A DNA stretch of 28,005 bases from DAIRET01 sp036795455 (GCA_036795455.1 DAIRET010000015.1:1-28005), one strand, 5' to 3'. Counted from the first letter of the stretch, positions 18,164 to 27,428 are shown. The notes: generated by a model not told the origin, from the letters alone. Translations and numbers: made by a program.

Positions 18164-21100
18164 TATCTTTTTCTTGCCAGTAATATTGAATGAGAAACTG
18201 TTTCGGGCAAACCCGATTCTTTTGCCTCGTTGTTGTAATCTTCTATCAGATTGGTGCTGGATAATAAGTTAAACGAAGCATTTAAGAAATCATTAATTGT
18301 CTCTTTTGATGCTTTATACTTTTCTGCCTGTTTGTTATTTAATTCCGACATTATAATGCGGAGAGGGCTTTCCAGTTTATAATAAGGTTTGTGATAACGA
18401 AGTATTTCGTCAATCACAATGAATTCTTTTTCTACAAAATCTTTGAAATCCGCAGGAGTCAAAAACGGCGGCTGATTAAGGTAAGAGGAAATCAACAGGT
18501 AGCCATCATTTTTTAATTTGTTTTTTAACGTAGATAAAGACAAAAGCATTTCATCCGGATTTACATAATAGATTACTTCTAAAGCCGTAATCAAATCAAA
18601 CTGCTCTCCGTGTGTTTGAAACAAATCTGGTAATTGATCCTGTAAAAACCTTACATCCGGATAGTTTTGTATGTCCTTTTTTATGGCTTCAGAGGAAATG
18701 TCCACACCTGTAAAATTTGCATTTCCCCAACGTGATTTTATTAACTTAATAAACTCACCAAGAGCACAACCAATATCCAATACCGAAATGGGTTTATCTT
18801 TTTTGACGTGCTTCGAAATTAGTTCGACTCCTTTTAAATATCTAATTTGCTGTGAAGCCCTCCAATCTTGTCCCCATGGATCAGTTTCTGAATTTTTATA
18901 TAAATATTCAGTCCATTCTTTACTGCCATATTTCAAATGACCGGCTTCTGGCATCATTAAATGAAAGTTTTTATAATTATCATCAAATAAAGATTTGGGT
19001 GGTTCTTTTTTCCCTTCTGATGATTCGTTATCAGAGTTGACAATAAAGGAGAAAAGTTCTTCATCTGAACCGAACCTAACATTTCTACTTTCCATCAATT
19101 TTTTCGCTTCGCTTAATAGCTCTAGCGGAAGGCTATCCGGTTCATTTTCTTTGAATTGCAATAACAGTGCTTTATATTCGTTTAGAAGTTCGTTATAAGA
19201 TTTTGATTTATGATATTCCGCCTTAATACCCGGCGAATCGGTATAGCGATTATAATATCCCCATTCACCTGTTAATATTTTTTCTGCTTTGAAATATTCT
19301 GTTAATCCCCTTAACATCCATGCCTGTCCCCATCTGAAATACGGGAACATAATTTTTTGCTCATTTCTAACTATATAACCGAACCACCCTTCTGTATGCT
19401 GTAAATTAATAGTTGCCCATTCTACCATTTTATCTAAATAACCTTTTAACTCGGATAATTCCGGCAATAATATTGAAGAGAGCAGTATCCCTTCAGCAAC
19501 TCCATGTACATTTACTTGAGGATTGTTTTTCTTCTTTGGAAACTGGAGGATTGCACCGTCATCAAGAATATAACTATCAATGAAGAATGAAAGATATTTC
19601 AAATATGCTTCTTTAATTCGTAATTCTCCAAGACTTTCAAATAAAGAAGCCAAAGCCCGTATCTCAAATCCTGAGTGGTAGCTGTCCAGATGTTTAGAAT
19701 TATGGTAATCCTGAATTTTTCCCCAGTAGAATATTGAACCATCCTCATTTTGCTCGGAAAGAGTATAATTCATTGACTTCCGTGCATACTCGATATAATC
19801 ATGGTTGTCCAGCTCTTTCCCGATTCTTGCAAGGAATTCCGCAGCAAAAAGGTTCGCATTGTGAACATGAAAATCATCAATGGGGGTGTAAGAGAAACAT
19901 ATCTTTTCTGTATCAATCTCATCAATTTTCAAATCTTCAAGAATAAACCTACAAATTGAGTTACAAACGTCAAGGTACTTATCTTCCAGAGTTGTTTTGT
20001 ACAATTTCCAAAACCCATCCCCAACTATTGTAGTAACAACAGCGGATGGAGTTCCCATCGGAATAAAAACCTTCGACTGCCAATCAAAAGGGTAACCCCA
20101 ACAATAGTTCTTAGAATTACCGGAACGATTTTGTACCAACCAATCGGCAATCTCTTTTGCTTTTTCAAGAAATCTGTTTTCATTAAGTACCCGATACAAA
20201 TCCGTATAGGATGCAAGCAATAAACCCTGTGCCTTTGCATTTATTTTAGGAGGTATTCCATACTTTTCCCGGCATAATTTAGGATTGGTATCATTTAAAA
20301 ACCTGATTTCGTTTTTTTCAGCTTCCGATAAAGAATTGCCTGATTTTTCTTTAGAAATAATATAGTCTTCCGCATCATAAGGGTCGTACCCTTTATAACC
20401 GTTTACTTCAATCCAGTTTAACAGCTTTTCGAGAGAATTGGGAATGGTTTCTTTTTTATCGAGGTCGTTATTGAGTAAAGCAACCGGTTTTTCACCCGCA
20501 TCCTTAGAATAGATTTTGTGATTATCAATTACCGAATAGTAAAAATTCTCTAACTTTTCAATTTCGTTTTCATAAGTAAACTTTCCGAGGTACTGCCGGA
20601 CATTTTCACCTTTATCAAGTATTGAATGAAGCTGGCTTACCAATTCTTCAATTGAAGAAAAAGTAACTCCCACATCATATTTTTTAAAAAAATCATTATA
20701 AGATTGAATATCTGCCGTTGCAACCGGTAAACCGGCAGACAAGTATTCAAACAATTTATTAGCAATAGTTGAGTCAAGAAAACGTTTATTCCCTTTTTCA
20801 AGATTCCACGGTATTATTCCAAAATCATATTGGGTCATCTCTTCGATTAGTTTTTCCGGAGATACCGGGTGATAGTAGAAAATGTTTGAGTAAGCGGAAA
20901 AATATTCTGCAAGATTTTTATCGTATGCTGCGGGATAAATATGAATATTTATTCCATAAAGAGACATTTCCACAAATTGGTTGGAGAAATCCCTGTGTTT
21001 CCCATTGCTGTCGCTGATTCCGCCTTCATATACACAATGAAGTTTTCCATCCCGGCTTGATTTTTTTTCAAGATATGCCGAAGGAATGTGGTTTTCTGAA

Positions 21101-21963
21101 GCATAATTATAATAAATAAGTGAGGAGCCATTTACGTTATATAGGTTTTCGGCTTCTCTTTGCTGGTACTGGGTACTGTATATTCGTCCATGCGCCGCTC
21201 TATTGGCAATGCCTTCAAAATATTTAAGTTGAGTATTTTCCGGTTCTCTTAATGATATTAGATCGTGTGTATCATGTATAACCGGTTTATTGGAAGCTAA
21301 AGCTGCAACTGTAAAATGATCGGGTTCATTATGGGAATGAATTATATCAAACTTGTCAGCCAGTTTCCAGATATCGGAGGCATCCATCATCTTTATTGAA
21401 TTAACGTAAACATCATCGCTTAAACCGTTATATCTTTCGCTTAGTTTCTTTATCGTATATGCCAATGTAATATTGTGTCCTCTTTTTTGAAGGGCTTTGG
21501 CATACTTATAATTCCTTATACATGGGGCATCCTGGACAAAAAGTATATTTAATCTTCTTTCAGCTAAAGATTTAATTACTGATTCCCTAACCACTTCATT
21601 ACTCTTTATTCCAGGTGATTCATTGATTGCGGTTTTTGTTTTCTTCCCTTTAAAGGTTTTACCTGTTATGTTTTTGTAATAGCTTAAAAGTTCAGCATCA
21701 AAGTCATTTATTTGCAGATATTCTTCTAACAGCTTTATTGCTTTCTTTTTCTGATTGATATGAATTAGACTTGTAGTTAGAATAATTAGAATACTGCGTT
21801 CATTTGGCATTATTTCATAAGCAGTGAAAGCAAATTTCGCTGCATTCTTAAAGTCTTTTTTTTGGTGATATAAAACCGCTATGTTGAAATTTAGATCAAA
21901 ACTGTTAGGGTTCTGAAGCAATAAATTTTTATACTCTTCAATAGTAAAAGGATGTTCGTTCAT
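18163..21963 (-). CDS. TPR / GT4 / alpha-toroid / SAM-methyltransferase fusion protein
   Basis: About 1266 aa from the preferred ATG at 21963. The frame is open to an ATG at 22020, but those extra 19 residues (FMWYNCCKDTNQQ...) look non-domain-like and contain a promoter-like TGGTATAAT. Numbered from the longer start:
- 20-120: TPRs.
- 157-495: GT4 glycosyltransferase (ILFVQDAPCIRNYKYAKAL; IIHSHNEPDHF; TIANKLFEYLSAGLPVA, 418-434).
- 530-915: helical region with repeated aromatic/Gly motifs (NYCWGYPFDWQSK, 638-650; DDFHVHNANLFAAEFLARIG, 715-734; GWFGYIV, 878-884; FRWGQAWMLRGL, 895-906), read as an (alpha/alpha)6 toroid like glycoside hydrolase, epimerase or lyase-type enzymes.
- 1030-1225: class I methyltransferase (SVLDIGCALGEFIKLI, 1079-1094; FTGVDIS).
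It shares TAATG with the deacetylase gene. Likely glycan assembly and modification; the toroid's reaction is unknown. Confidence 0.85.
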   Translation of the reverse strand: MNEHPFTIEEYKNLLLQNPNSFDLNFNIAVLYHQKKDFKNAAKFAFTAYEIMPNERSILIILTTSLIHINQKKKAIKLLEEYLQINDFDAELLSYYKNITGKTFKGKKTKTAINESPGIKSNEVVRESVIKSLAERRLNILFVQDAPCIRNYKYAKALQKRGHNITLAYTIKKLSERYNGLSDDVYVNSIKMMDASDIWKLADKFDIIHSHNEPDHFTVAALASNKPVIHDTHDLISLREPENTQLKYFEGIANRAAHGRIYSTQYQQREAENLYNVNGSSLIYYNYASENHIPSAYLEKKSSRDGKLHCVYEGGISDSNGKHRDFSNQFVEMSLYGINIHIYPAAYDKNLAEYFSAYSNIFYYHPVSPEKLIEEMTQYDFGIIPWNLEKGNKRFLDSTIANKLFEYLSAGLPVATADIQSYNDFFKKYDVGVTFSSIEELVSQLHSILDKGENVRQYLGKFTYENEIEKLENFYYSVIDNHKIYSKDAGEKPVALLNNDLDKKETIPNSLEKLLNWIEVNGYKGYDPYDAEDYIISKEKSGNSLSEAEKNEIRFLNDTNPKLCREKYGIPPKINAKAQGLLLASYTDLYRVLNENRFLEKAKEIADWLVQNRSGNSKNYCWGYPFDWQSKVFIPMGTPSAVVTTIVGDGFWKLYKTTLEDKYLDVCNSICRFILEDLKIDEIDTEKICFSYTPIDDFHVHNANLFAAEFLARIGKELDNHDYIEYARKSMNYTLSEQNEDGSIFYWGKIQDYHNSKHLDSYHSGFEIRALASLFESLGELRIKEAYLKYLSFFIDSYILDDGAILQFPKKKNNPQVNVHGVAEGILLSSILLPELSELKGYLDKMVEWATINLQHTEGWFGYIVRNEQKIMFPYFRWGQAWMLRGLTEYFKAEKILTGEWGYYNRYTDSPGIKAEYHKSKSYNELLNEYKALLLQFKENEPDSLPLELLSEAKKLMESRNVRFGSDEELFSFIVNSDNESSEGKKEPPKSLFDDNYKNFHLMMPEAGHLKYGSKEWTEYLYKNSETDPWGQDWRASQQIRYLKGVELISKHVKKDKPISVLDIGCALGEFIKLIKSRWGNANFTGVDISSEAIKKDIQNYPDVRFLQDQLPDLFQTHGEQFDLITALEVIYYVNPDEMLLSLSTLKNKLKNDGYLLISSYLNQPPFLTPADFKDFVEKEFIVIDEILRYHKPYYKLESPLRIIMSELNNKQAEKYKASKETINDFLNASFNLLSSTNLIEDYNNEAKESGLPETVSHSILLARKR

Positions 21964-22002
21964 AATGATATAAATTGTTTGTTGATTAGTGTCTTTGCAA
22001 CA

Positions 22003-22011
22003 ATTATACCA
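22003..22011 (-). promoter_or_regulatory. Extended -10 promoter motif upstream of the fusion gene (candidate)
   Basis: Minus-strand TGGTATAAT is a perfect TGn-TATAAT extended -10 box about 40 bases upstream of the ATG at 21963. Transcription from here would begin inside the first codons of the longer reading frame, which supports the internal ATG as the true start. No good -35 is visible, as is acceptable for extended -10 promoters. Confidence 0.4.
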
Positions 22012-22166
22012 CATAAACATTATTTTAAAATTGTGAAGAAGTGTTCTAAGGACTAAATACTTGTCGGAATTTAAGTGTTTTTCGCATAAAAACGGCTTTT
22101 ATCATTTTTTTTTAGATTTAGATTTTCTTTCAAATGGCATCTTACAATAGAGGCCATCACGATATT

Positions 22167-22180
22167 GGCTAATATTAGCC
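22167..22180. repeat. Perfect 14-bp palindrome GGCTAATATTAGCC
   Basis: A dyad-symmetric 14-mer sits in the 194-bp gap between the epimerase gene and the fusion gene. Its core GGCTAATATTA recurs at 8537-8547 in the gap between the giant gene and the TPR gene. It could be an operator site or part of an mRNA hairpin; there is no direct evidence for either. Confidence 0.4.
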
Positions 22181-22189
22181 TTGTGAACA

Positions 22190-22220
22190 TTAAAATTGTT
22201 TAGCTCTAGGAGAGCTAAAC
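22190..22220 (-). terminator. Terminator of the GH31-GT-epimerase group
   Basis: A perfect 10-bp inverted repeat (GTTTAGCTCT / AGAGCTAAAC, 3-base loop, 22198-22220) overlaps the stop codon of the epimerase gene. On the minus strand it is followed by AATTTTAATG. The T-run is short, but the stem is strong and the position at the end of a gene group fits termination. Confidence 0.65.
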
Positions 22221-23279
22221 TAAAATCTTCTCCAAAACTTCTACTATTCTACCGGATGTATCGCCGTTTCCGTAGACAGGTTCGTCGAATTTTTCTGCTT
22301 CTAAAACTGAATTCACACTTTCTATTATTCTTTCTGTGTCCGCTCCAGCTAGTATGTTCCAACCGAGTTTTATAGTTTCAATCCATTCGGTTTCATTCCT
22401 TAATGTAACCGAAGGAGTTTTTAGATAAAATGCTTCCTTCTGTACTCCACCTGAATCGGTTAAAATTACTTCCGCATTTTTCATCAATGTTATCATATCA
22501 ATATACCCGGCGGGCTGAACAACTGTTACATTACCCGGTATTGTGATATTGTTGGAGTTAATTCTGCCCTTTGTTCTCGGGTGCAAGGGAAGAATGATTC
22601 TTTTCTCCAGTTTAGAAAATGCAGTAAAAATTGCAACTAAATTCGAAATGTTGTCGGTGTTTTCTGCCCTGTGTATTGTGGAAAGATAAAAGTCTTTAGG
22701 AGTAACTTTCAATTTATCAAGAATTTTGCTTTGCCCGCTTAATTTTTCGAATAAAAGAATTGAATCAAACATTACATCGCCGACATTGTAAACGTTTTTT
22801 TCGATTCCTTCTTTCGCAAGATTTTTTATGGCATTATCACCCGGGACGAAGAGTATATCGGCGACATGATCCGTAACTACCCGGTTATGCTCTTCAGGCA
22901 TCAATCTGTTAAAACTTCTTAACCCGGCTTCGTTATGTGCAAGCGGGATATGTAGTTTAACCGCTGCCAGGGCGCCTGCAACCGTAGAATTAGTATCACC
23001 GTGAACAATTACAAGTTCAGGTTTTTCCTTCAATAAAATCTTTTCAATCTCAATTAACATAATCCCTGTTTGATGCCCGTGAGATTTACTTCCGACCGAA
23101 ATGTTGTGTTTCGGTTCCGGTATTTTTAGTTCGTTAAAGAAAATATCCGAAAGCTCATAATCGTAATGCTGCCCGGTGTGAACTATAATTTCCTCAAAAC
23201 TCTCTTTTAATTTTAATGATAATGGTGCGGCTTTAATTAATTGAGGTCTTGCCCCTACTATTGTAATAATCTTTTTCAA
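22215..23279 (-). CDS. wecB: Non-hydrolysing UDP-N-acetylglucosamine 2-epimerase (WecB/WbpI family)
   Basis: 354 aa, full length for the family. Motifs include VGARPQLIKAAPL (8-20), VHTGQHYDYELSD (33-45), VHGDTNSTVAGALAA (92-106), HNEAGLRSFNRLMPEEHNR (115-133), LSTIHRAEN (199-207), LHPRTKGR (232-239) and LTDSGGVQKEAF (273-284). It interconverts UDP-GlcNAc and UDP-ManNAc in the cytoplasm, supplying an activated sugar for surface glycans. The GARPQ-IKAA signature also fits the WbpI-like branch acting on UDP-di-N-acetylated glucuronic acid, so the exact sugar is open. The start is a TTG; the family's N-terminus begins just before the GxRP motif and no in-frame ATG precedes it. It is the last gene of a group with the TPR-glycosyltransferase (58 bp upstream) and GH31. 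Confidence 0.93.
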   Translation of the reverse strand: MKKIITIVGARPQLIKAAPLSLKLKESFEEIIVHTGQHYDYELSDIFFNELKIPEPKHNISVGSKSHGHQTGIMLIEIEKILLKEKPELVIVHGDTNSTVAGALAAVKLHIPLAHNEAGLRSFNRLMPEEHNRVVTDHVADILFVPGDNAIKNLAKEGIEKNVYNVGDVMFDSILLFEKLSGQSKILDKLKVTPKDFYLSTIHRAENTDNISNLVAIFTAFSKLEKRIILPLHPRTKGRINSNNITIPGNVTVVQPAGYIDMITLMKNAEVILTDSGGVQKEAFYLKTPSVTLRNETEWIETIKLGWNILAGADTERIIESVNSVLEAEKFDEPVYGNGDTSGRIVEVLEKILV

Positions 23280-23337
23280 AATTTATTCTTTCTTTTTTTA
23301 TTGTTGGATTACTGCTCTGTGTTACGTTCCCACTCTC

Positions 23338-24807
23338 TTATAAAGATGTGTTATAATCATTAACATGAAACAGCAGCCGATTGTAAACTTGTTCAAACAC
23401 AGGCTCCCATTCACCGAATTTGTACTGTTTTATCAAGCTGATATTCGGATACCAGATGCTTTTACCCTGACGGGATAACCATCTCCAATCTCCTTTGTAT
23501 GATAAAAGAGTCCATACTTCTTTACCAAGCGCACCTGCCAGGTGGGCTGAATATGTATCGATTGTTATTATTAAATCAAGATTCATCATTACTGCGGCGG
23601 TGTTGTAGAAATTATAAACCTCACCGGACAAATCGATAATATTACTTCTAAGTAAAATTTCATTCTCCTCTCCCGTTAAAGTGTCCGCCTGTAAGCTGTA
23701 TAACTGCACTCCGGGAATAGACTGCAATGCCAGGAAAAATTTCAAAGATGTGGTTCTATGCTCGCTGCCCAAGGGGAGTTTGCCACGCCAGACTATCCCG
23801 ATTTTTAACTGATTTCCACCCGTTATAGCTTTTCGTTTTTTCACTTTTAACTCTTCGTCAACGAATAAATATGGAATTTTAACGGGAATTTTCTCTTCAC
23901 TAATTTTTAAATAATTAGGAAGACTTAACAGAGGGATGTGAAAATCGTAATCAACAGAAAAACTTCCTACTTTCTTCGGTATTACTTTGTCTGCAATTTT
24001 GCTATTCTGCATCAAGTCAACCAGTTTTTCATGGGTAACAAGAACGACACTACACCCCTTTTGTTTAAGCATCGGGATAAATCGTGCAAACTGAATCGTA
24101 TCCCCGAATCCCTGTTCGTCATACAAAAGAATTGTTTTACCCGCTACGTCCTGGTTTTCAAGCCCCGGTTTTGAAAAATCCTGGAAGCCGATTAAATTTT
24201 TCTTTATCCTCCATTCATAAAACTTCCATCCTTCAATAAACTCGCCTTTGTTGAACTTAATAATTGAATAATCAAAATTGGCATCTACTGAGTCGGGTGC
24301 AATTGCCAATGCTTTTTTATTGTAGAATTCTGCTTTTTCAAAATCACCTAAAAAACTATATGAGTGGGAGATGTTCTGGTAGGCATCGGTATAAAAAGCA
24401 TCCAGTTTAATTGCTTTAGTTAAACATTCAATCGCGGCATTAAATTGTCCCGTCAAATTGAATACTGCCCCTAGGTTGTTATACAGTTTAATATTATTGG
24501 GGCTTATTTCTATTGCAGCCTGAAGCACAGTAATCGCTTTATCAAAAAGCCGCATCCCCATCAGCGACACCCCGATTTCATTCAGTATATCCGGATTGGC
24601 GGGATCGGTTTCGAGGCAGCGCCGGAAATAGTGAATTGCGTTTTCAAATTGTTCAATCTTCTGATAGGAGTATCCTAGAAAAAAAAGAATATTATTATCC
24701 CCGGAATTTGCATCAATGTTTTTCTCAAGAATATTTATGGCTTCAACAAACTTTTTTTCTTTTATTAAACTGTTGGCTTTATTTAATAATTCGTCCCTCG
24801 TATTCAT
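23338..24807 (-). CDS. TPR-glycosyltransferase (GT9/GT41-like C-terminal domain)
   Basis: 489 aa. Residues 1-200 hold about five to six canonical TPRs, for example NPDILNEIGVSLMGMRLFDKA and NNLGAVFNLTGQFNAAIECL. Residues 225-475 form a GT-B type domain with LLYDEQGFGDTIQFARFIP (227-245), IGIVWRG (336-342), YSLQ (370-373), DLSGEVYNFYNTAAV (392-406), TIDTYSAHLAGALGK (415-429) and DWRWL (440-444). This widespread bacterial family is related to heptosyltransferases and to O-GlcNAc-transferase-like proteins. TPRs suggest a protein acceptor or partner. No signal peptide, so cytoplasmic. It starts 7 bp after the GH31 stop codon, so the two are co-transcribed. With the epimerase next to it, a ManNAc- or GlcNAc-derived donor is plausible; acceptor unknown. 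Confidence 0.88.
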   Translation of the reverse strand: MNTRDELLNKANSLIKEKKFVEAINILEKNIDANSGDNNILFFLGYSYQKIEQFENAIHYFRRCLETDPANPDILNEIGVSLMGMRLFDKAITVLQAAIEISPNNIKLYNNLGAVFNLTGQFNAAIECLTKAIKLDAFYTDAYQNISHSYSFLGDFEKAEFYNKKALAIAPDSVDANFDYSIIKFNKGEFIEGWKFYEWRIKKNLIGFQDFSKPGLENQDVAGKTILLYDEQGFGDTIQFARFIPMLKQKGCSVVLVTHEKLVDLMQNSKIADKVIPKKVGSFSVDYDFHIPLLSLPNYLKISEEKIPVKIPYLFVDEELKVKKRKAITGGNQLKIGIVWRGKLPLGSEHRTTSLKFFLALQSIPGVQLYSLQADTLTGEENEILLRSNIIDLSGEVYNFYNTAAVMMNLDLIITIDTYSAHLAGALGKEVWTLLSYKGDWRWLSRQGKSIWYPNISLIKQYKFGEWEPVFEQVYNRLLFHVNDYNTSL

Positions 24808-24814
24808 ATTGCGT

Positions 24815-27250
24815 TTACCTTACAACTAATTCGAATTCACTCCCTGATGGTATAATCACGATCAATTCTTTCTCTTTTTTGTTAAAAAAATATCCTTCTT
24901 TCGAGTTCTTCAAATCCCCGCCTGTAGAAATTTCTTTCAACTTCTTTCCATCAAAAACTACTTCTTTTACTTCGGAAACGTCAAATAAACGAACAAGAAA
25001 CGATTTGCGAGCCGGCAAGTACTGTTTATCCAATTTTCCGCAAGTAAAAACTAATTCATTCTCTTTCTTCTTAATTGAGAACTCCGTCTTTGAATAATTT
25101 CCCTTTTTGTAATTATAGCTTATTCCATCATCTTCATAAAGAGTAAAACTGTTTTCTTTTGAAGGAAATACAAGCAGTTCAAGTTGTTCAATCTCTTTTT
25201 CTCCAGTATATTGGAGCACTTCCTGCATCGGGATTATTCCACCTTCTTTTATAAAAAGAGGAATCTGCCAGATTGGTGCATCAACTATTATCCATTGGTT
25301 TCCGTTGTAAATCTCTTTAGTCCAGAAATTCATCCATTTCCCTTCCGGTAGGTAAAGTTTTTTAATATTGTCTTTCTCATAAACAACGGGGGCGACAAGT
25401 AAATTTTCACCTATCATAAATTGAAATTGTGCATCCCACATATAGCAGTTTTCATCATTTTGAAATTCAAGAAACATCGGTTTCATTACCGGCAGACCGG
25501 TTTGGCTTGCATTATAAAATTCGTTATAAAGCAAGGGCATCAATTTATAACGCATTGAAATTGCATCTTTAACCCATCTTTCAACTTCTTCACCGAAAGC
25601 CCAAGGTTCTTTATCCGGGTAATTAATTGCCGAATGCCCTCTGAAGAAAGGCGTGAAAGCACCAAGCTGCATCCATCTTGTGTAAAGACGCTGTGAAGGA
25701 TAATCCATAAATCCGCCGACATCGCTGCCGGCAAACGGAACACCGCTTAAACCGAGACTTTGAGTCATTAAGCATGCAAGCCGGAGATGATCTTCGTTTG
25801 CTAAATTATCCCCGGTCCACACTGAAGAGTAACGCTGAATTCCTGCAAATCCTGCACGAGTGAGAATGAAATGTCTTTTGTTTGGTGAATGTTTTTTCAA
25901 TCCTTCAAAAGTAGCTTTTGCCATTTGAAGTGCGTACACGTTATGGATTTTTTTATGGTCGGACTTGAAACCGTTATCATCAAACTGAACAATATCGGGG
26001 AAAGCCTGTCCCCATACTGCAGGTTCATTCATATCATTCCAGAATCCTTCGATTCCTTCTTTAAGAGGAACGGAAAGTTTATCGCCCCACCAATCTCTTG
26101 TCGCTTTCTTTGTGAAATCGGGAAAATACGCCCACGAAGGCCAAACTTCACCTTGATAGACTTCACCATCGGGATATTTAGCAAAGAGGTCTTGAGCCAA
26201 TCCTTCCTTTGCGGCAAAGTAATTATTATCGGCTTTTACACCCGGGTCAATTATCGGGACAACTTTGAAACCCTGCTCTTTCAGTTCCCTCAACATTTTC
26301 GAAGGATTAGGGAATCTCTCTTTATCCCACGTAAATACGCGGTAGCCGTCCATGTAATGAATATCAAAATAGATCACATCACATGGAATATTTTTATCTC
26401 TAAAATTTTTTGCAAGTGTTTTTACGGTAGATTCGGGATAGTAACTCCATTTACTCTGTTGATAACCGAGTGACCATAACGGAGGCATTTCCATTTTTCC
26501 CGTTAATGAAGTGTATGAAGTAATTACCTTTTTTATTTCCGGGCCATAAATGAAATAGTAATCCATTTCACCTTTTACTGCACCGAACCAATAGTACCTG
26601 TTGCTGCTTGCCCCCATATTAAAATAAGAGCGGTATGTGTTGTCGAAAAATATTCCGTATGCTTTTTTCTCTTTTACCCCGATAAAGAAAGGGATTGAAA
26701 CATAAAGCGGGTCAGTACGCCACTCGTAAGCGGGGAAGTCGGTATTCCACATTGTGTATTGATTGCCGCGTTTTTCAAGTCCGCCTGTTTTTTCTCCGAG
26801 TCCGTAAAACTTTTCATTATCAAGAAGTTTTTTGTGGCATCGGACTTCATCGCCGTCAAATGAAACACCGAAAGCAGGCTCATCTTCATTGATAAGGTTC
26901 CCGTTTTTATCATAAATTGAAACTCTTGCGGGCTTTTTATTAATATCAACTTTTAATTCCGCTGTAACAATCTGAAAAGCCTTTTCGTTTTCGGCGAATT
27001 CATATTCTGTCTGTTGTTTTACCCCTTCAATAACCGCATAGGATGGGGCTTCGGAGAATTTTTTCTCTTTTGTGTATCTGAATCTTATTATGTTATCATC
27101 TATAATATAGATGTTCATAAGTGCGTTTGTAAGCTGTATCTCGATAACGTTTTCATTCTTTTTATGAGACACAACATCTCCCGCATAATTAAAGCCGGAT
27201 TGAGAGAATATCAATGTTGACATAAAGACTACCGCTGCGATTGTTTTCAT
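24815..27250 (-). CDS. GH31 alpha-glucosidase, exported
   Basis: 811 aa from the chosen ATG at 27250. The frame is open to an ATG at 27322, but GGAG lies 5 bases before 27250 and the protein then begins with a clean signal peptide (MKTIAAVVFMSTLIFSQSG). In the shorter numbering, the N-terminal beta-sandwich spans about 30-240 and the GH31 barrel follows. Catalytic nucleophile is Asp 406 in GFWNDMNEPAVWG and the acid/base is Asp 481 in SVWTGDN. LTRAGFAGIQRYSS and DVGGF (511-515) are further family blocks, and a C-terminal beta domain closes the protein. It cleaves terminal alpha-linked glucose (or related sugars) from oligosaccharides outside the cytoplasm. There is no T9SS tail and no lipobox, so periplasmic is most likely. 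It heads the group with the TPR-glycosyltransferase. Confidence 0.94.
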   Translation of the reverse strand: MKTIAAVVFMSTLIFSQSGFNYAGDVVSHKKNENVIEIQLTNALMNIYIIDDNIIRFRYTKEKKFSEAPSYAVIEGVKQQTEYEFAENEKAFQIVTAELKVDINKKPARVSIYDKNGNLINEDEPAFGVSFDGDEVRCHKKLLDNEKFYGLGEKTGGLEKRGNQYTMWNTDFPAYEWRTDPLYVSIPFFIGVKEKKAYGIFFDNTYRSYFNMGASSNRYYWFGAVKGEMDYYFIYGPEIKKVITSYTSLTGKMEMPPLWSLGYQQSKWSYYPESTVKTLAKNFRDKNIPCDVIYFDIHYMDGYRVFTWDKERFPNPSKMLRELKEQGFKVVPIIDPGVKADNNYFAAKEGLAQDLFAKYPDGEVYQGEVWPSWAYFPDFTKKATRDWWGDKLSVPLKEGIEGFWNDMNEPAVWGQAFPDIVQFDDNGFKSDHKKIHNVYALQMAKATFEGLKKHSPNKRHFILTRAGFAGIQRYSSVWTGDNLANEDHLRLACLMTQSLGLSGVPFAGSDVGGFMDYPSQRLYTRWMQLGAFTPFFRGHSAINYPDKEPWAFGEEVERWVKDAISMRYKLMPLLYNEFYNASQTGLPVMKPMFLEFQNDENCYMWDAQFQFMIGENLLVAPVVYEKDNIKKLYLPEGKWMNFWTKEIYNGNQWIIVDAPIWQIPLFIKEGGIIPMQEVLQYTGEKEIEQLELLVFPSKENSFTLYEDDGISYNYKKGNYSKTEFSIKKKENELVFTCGKLDKQYLPARKSFLVRLFDVSEVKEVVFDGKKLKEISTGGDLKNSKEGYFFNKKEKELIVIIPSGSEFELVVR

Positions 27251-27255
27251 TACTA

Positions 27256-27259
27256 CTCC
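27256..27259 (-). promoter_or_regulatory. Ribosome binding site of the GH31 gene
   Basis: Minus-strand GGAG followed by 5 bases and ATG (27250). It decides the start in favour of the signal-peptide form over the upstream in-frame ATG at 27322. Confidence 0.7.
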
Positions 27260-27428
27260 ACAAATTTCTATAGTTGAATTTAAAAATAACGGAAGTAGAA
27301 CGAAAGAACAAAGGGAATGCAAAGAATATTGTTTCCGGTATTTGGAATGTAGTTGGGCTTTTGTTTCTACTCCCTCGTGATTAAAATCGTGGGTTAATGA
27401 GAATTTTACTCGAGCATATTCTTATTAA

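Noticed and set aside
25889..26473. 194-aa open frame on the plus strand opposite the GH31 gene
   Set aside because: It overlaps the catalytic core of GH31 on the other strand; composition is that of a mirror frame.
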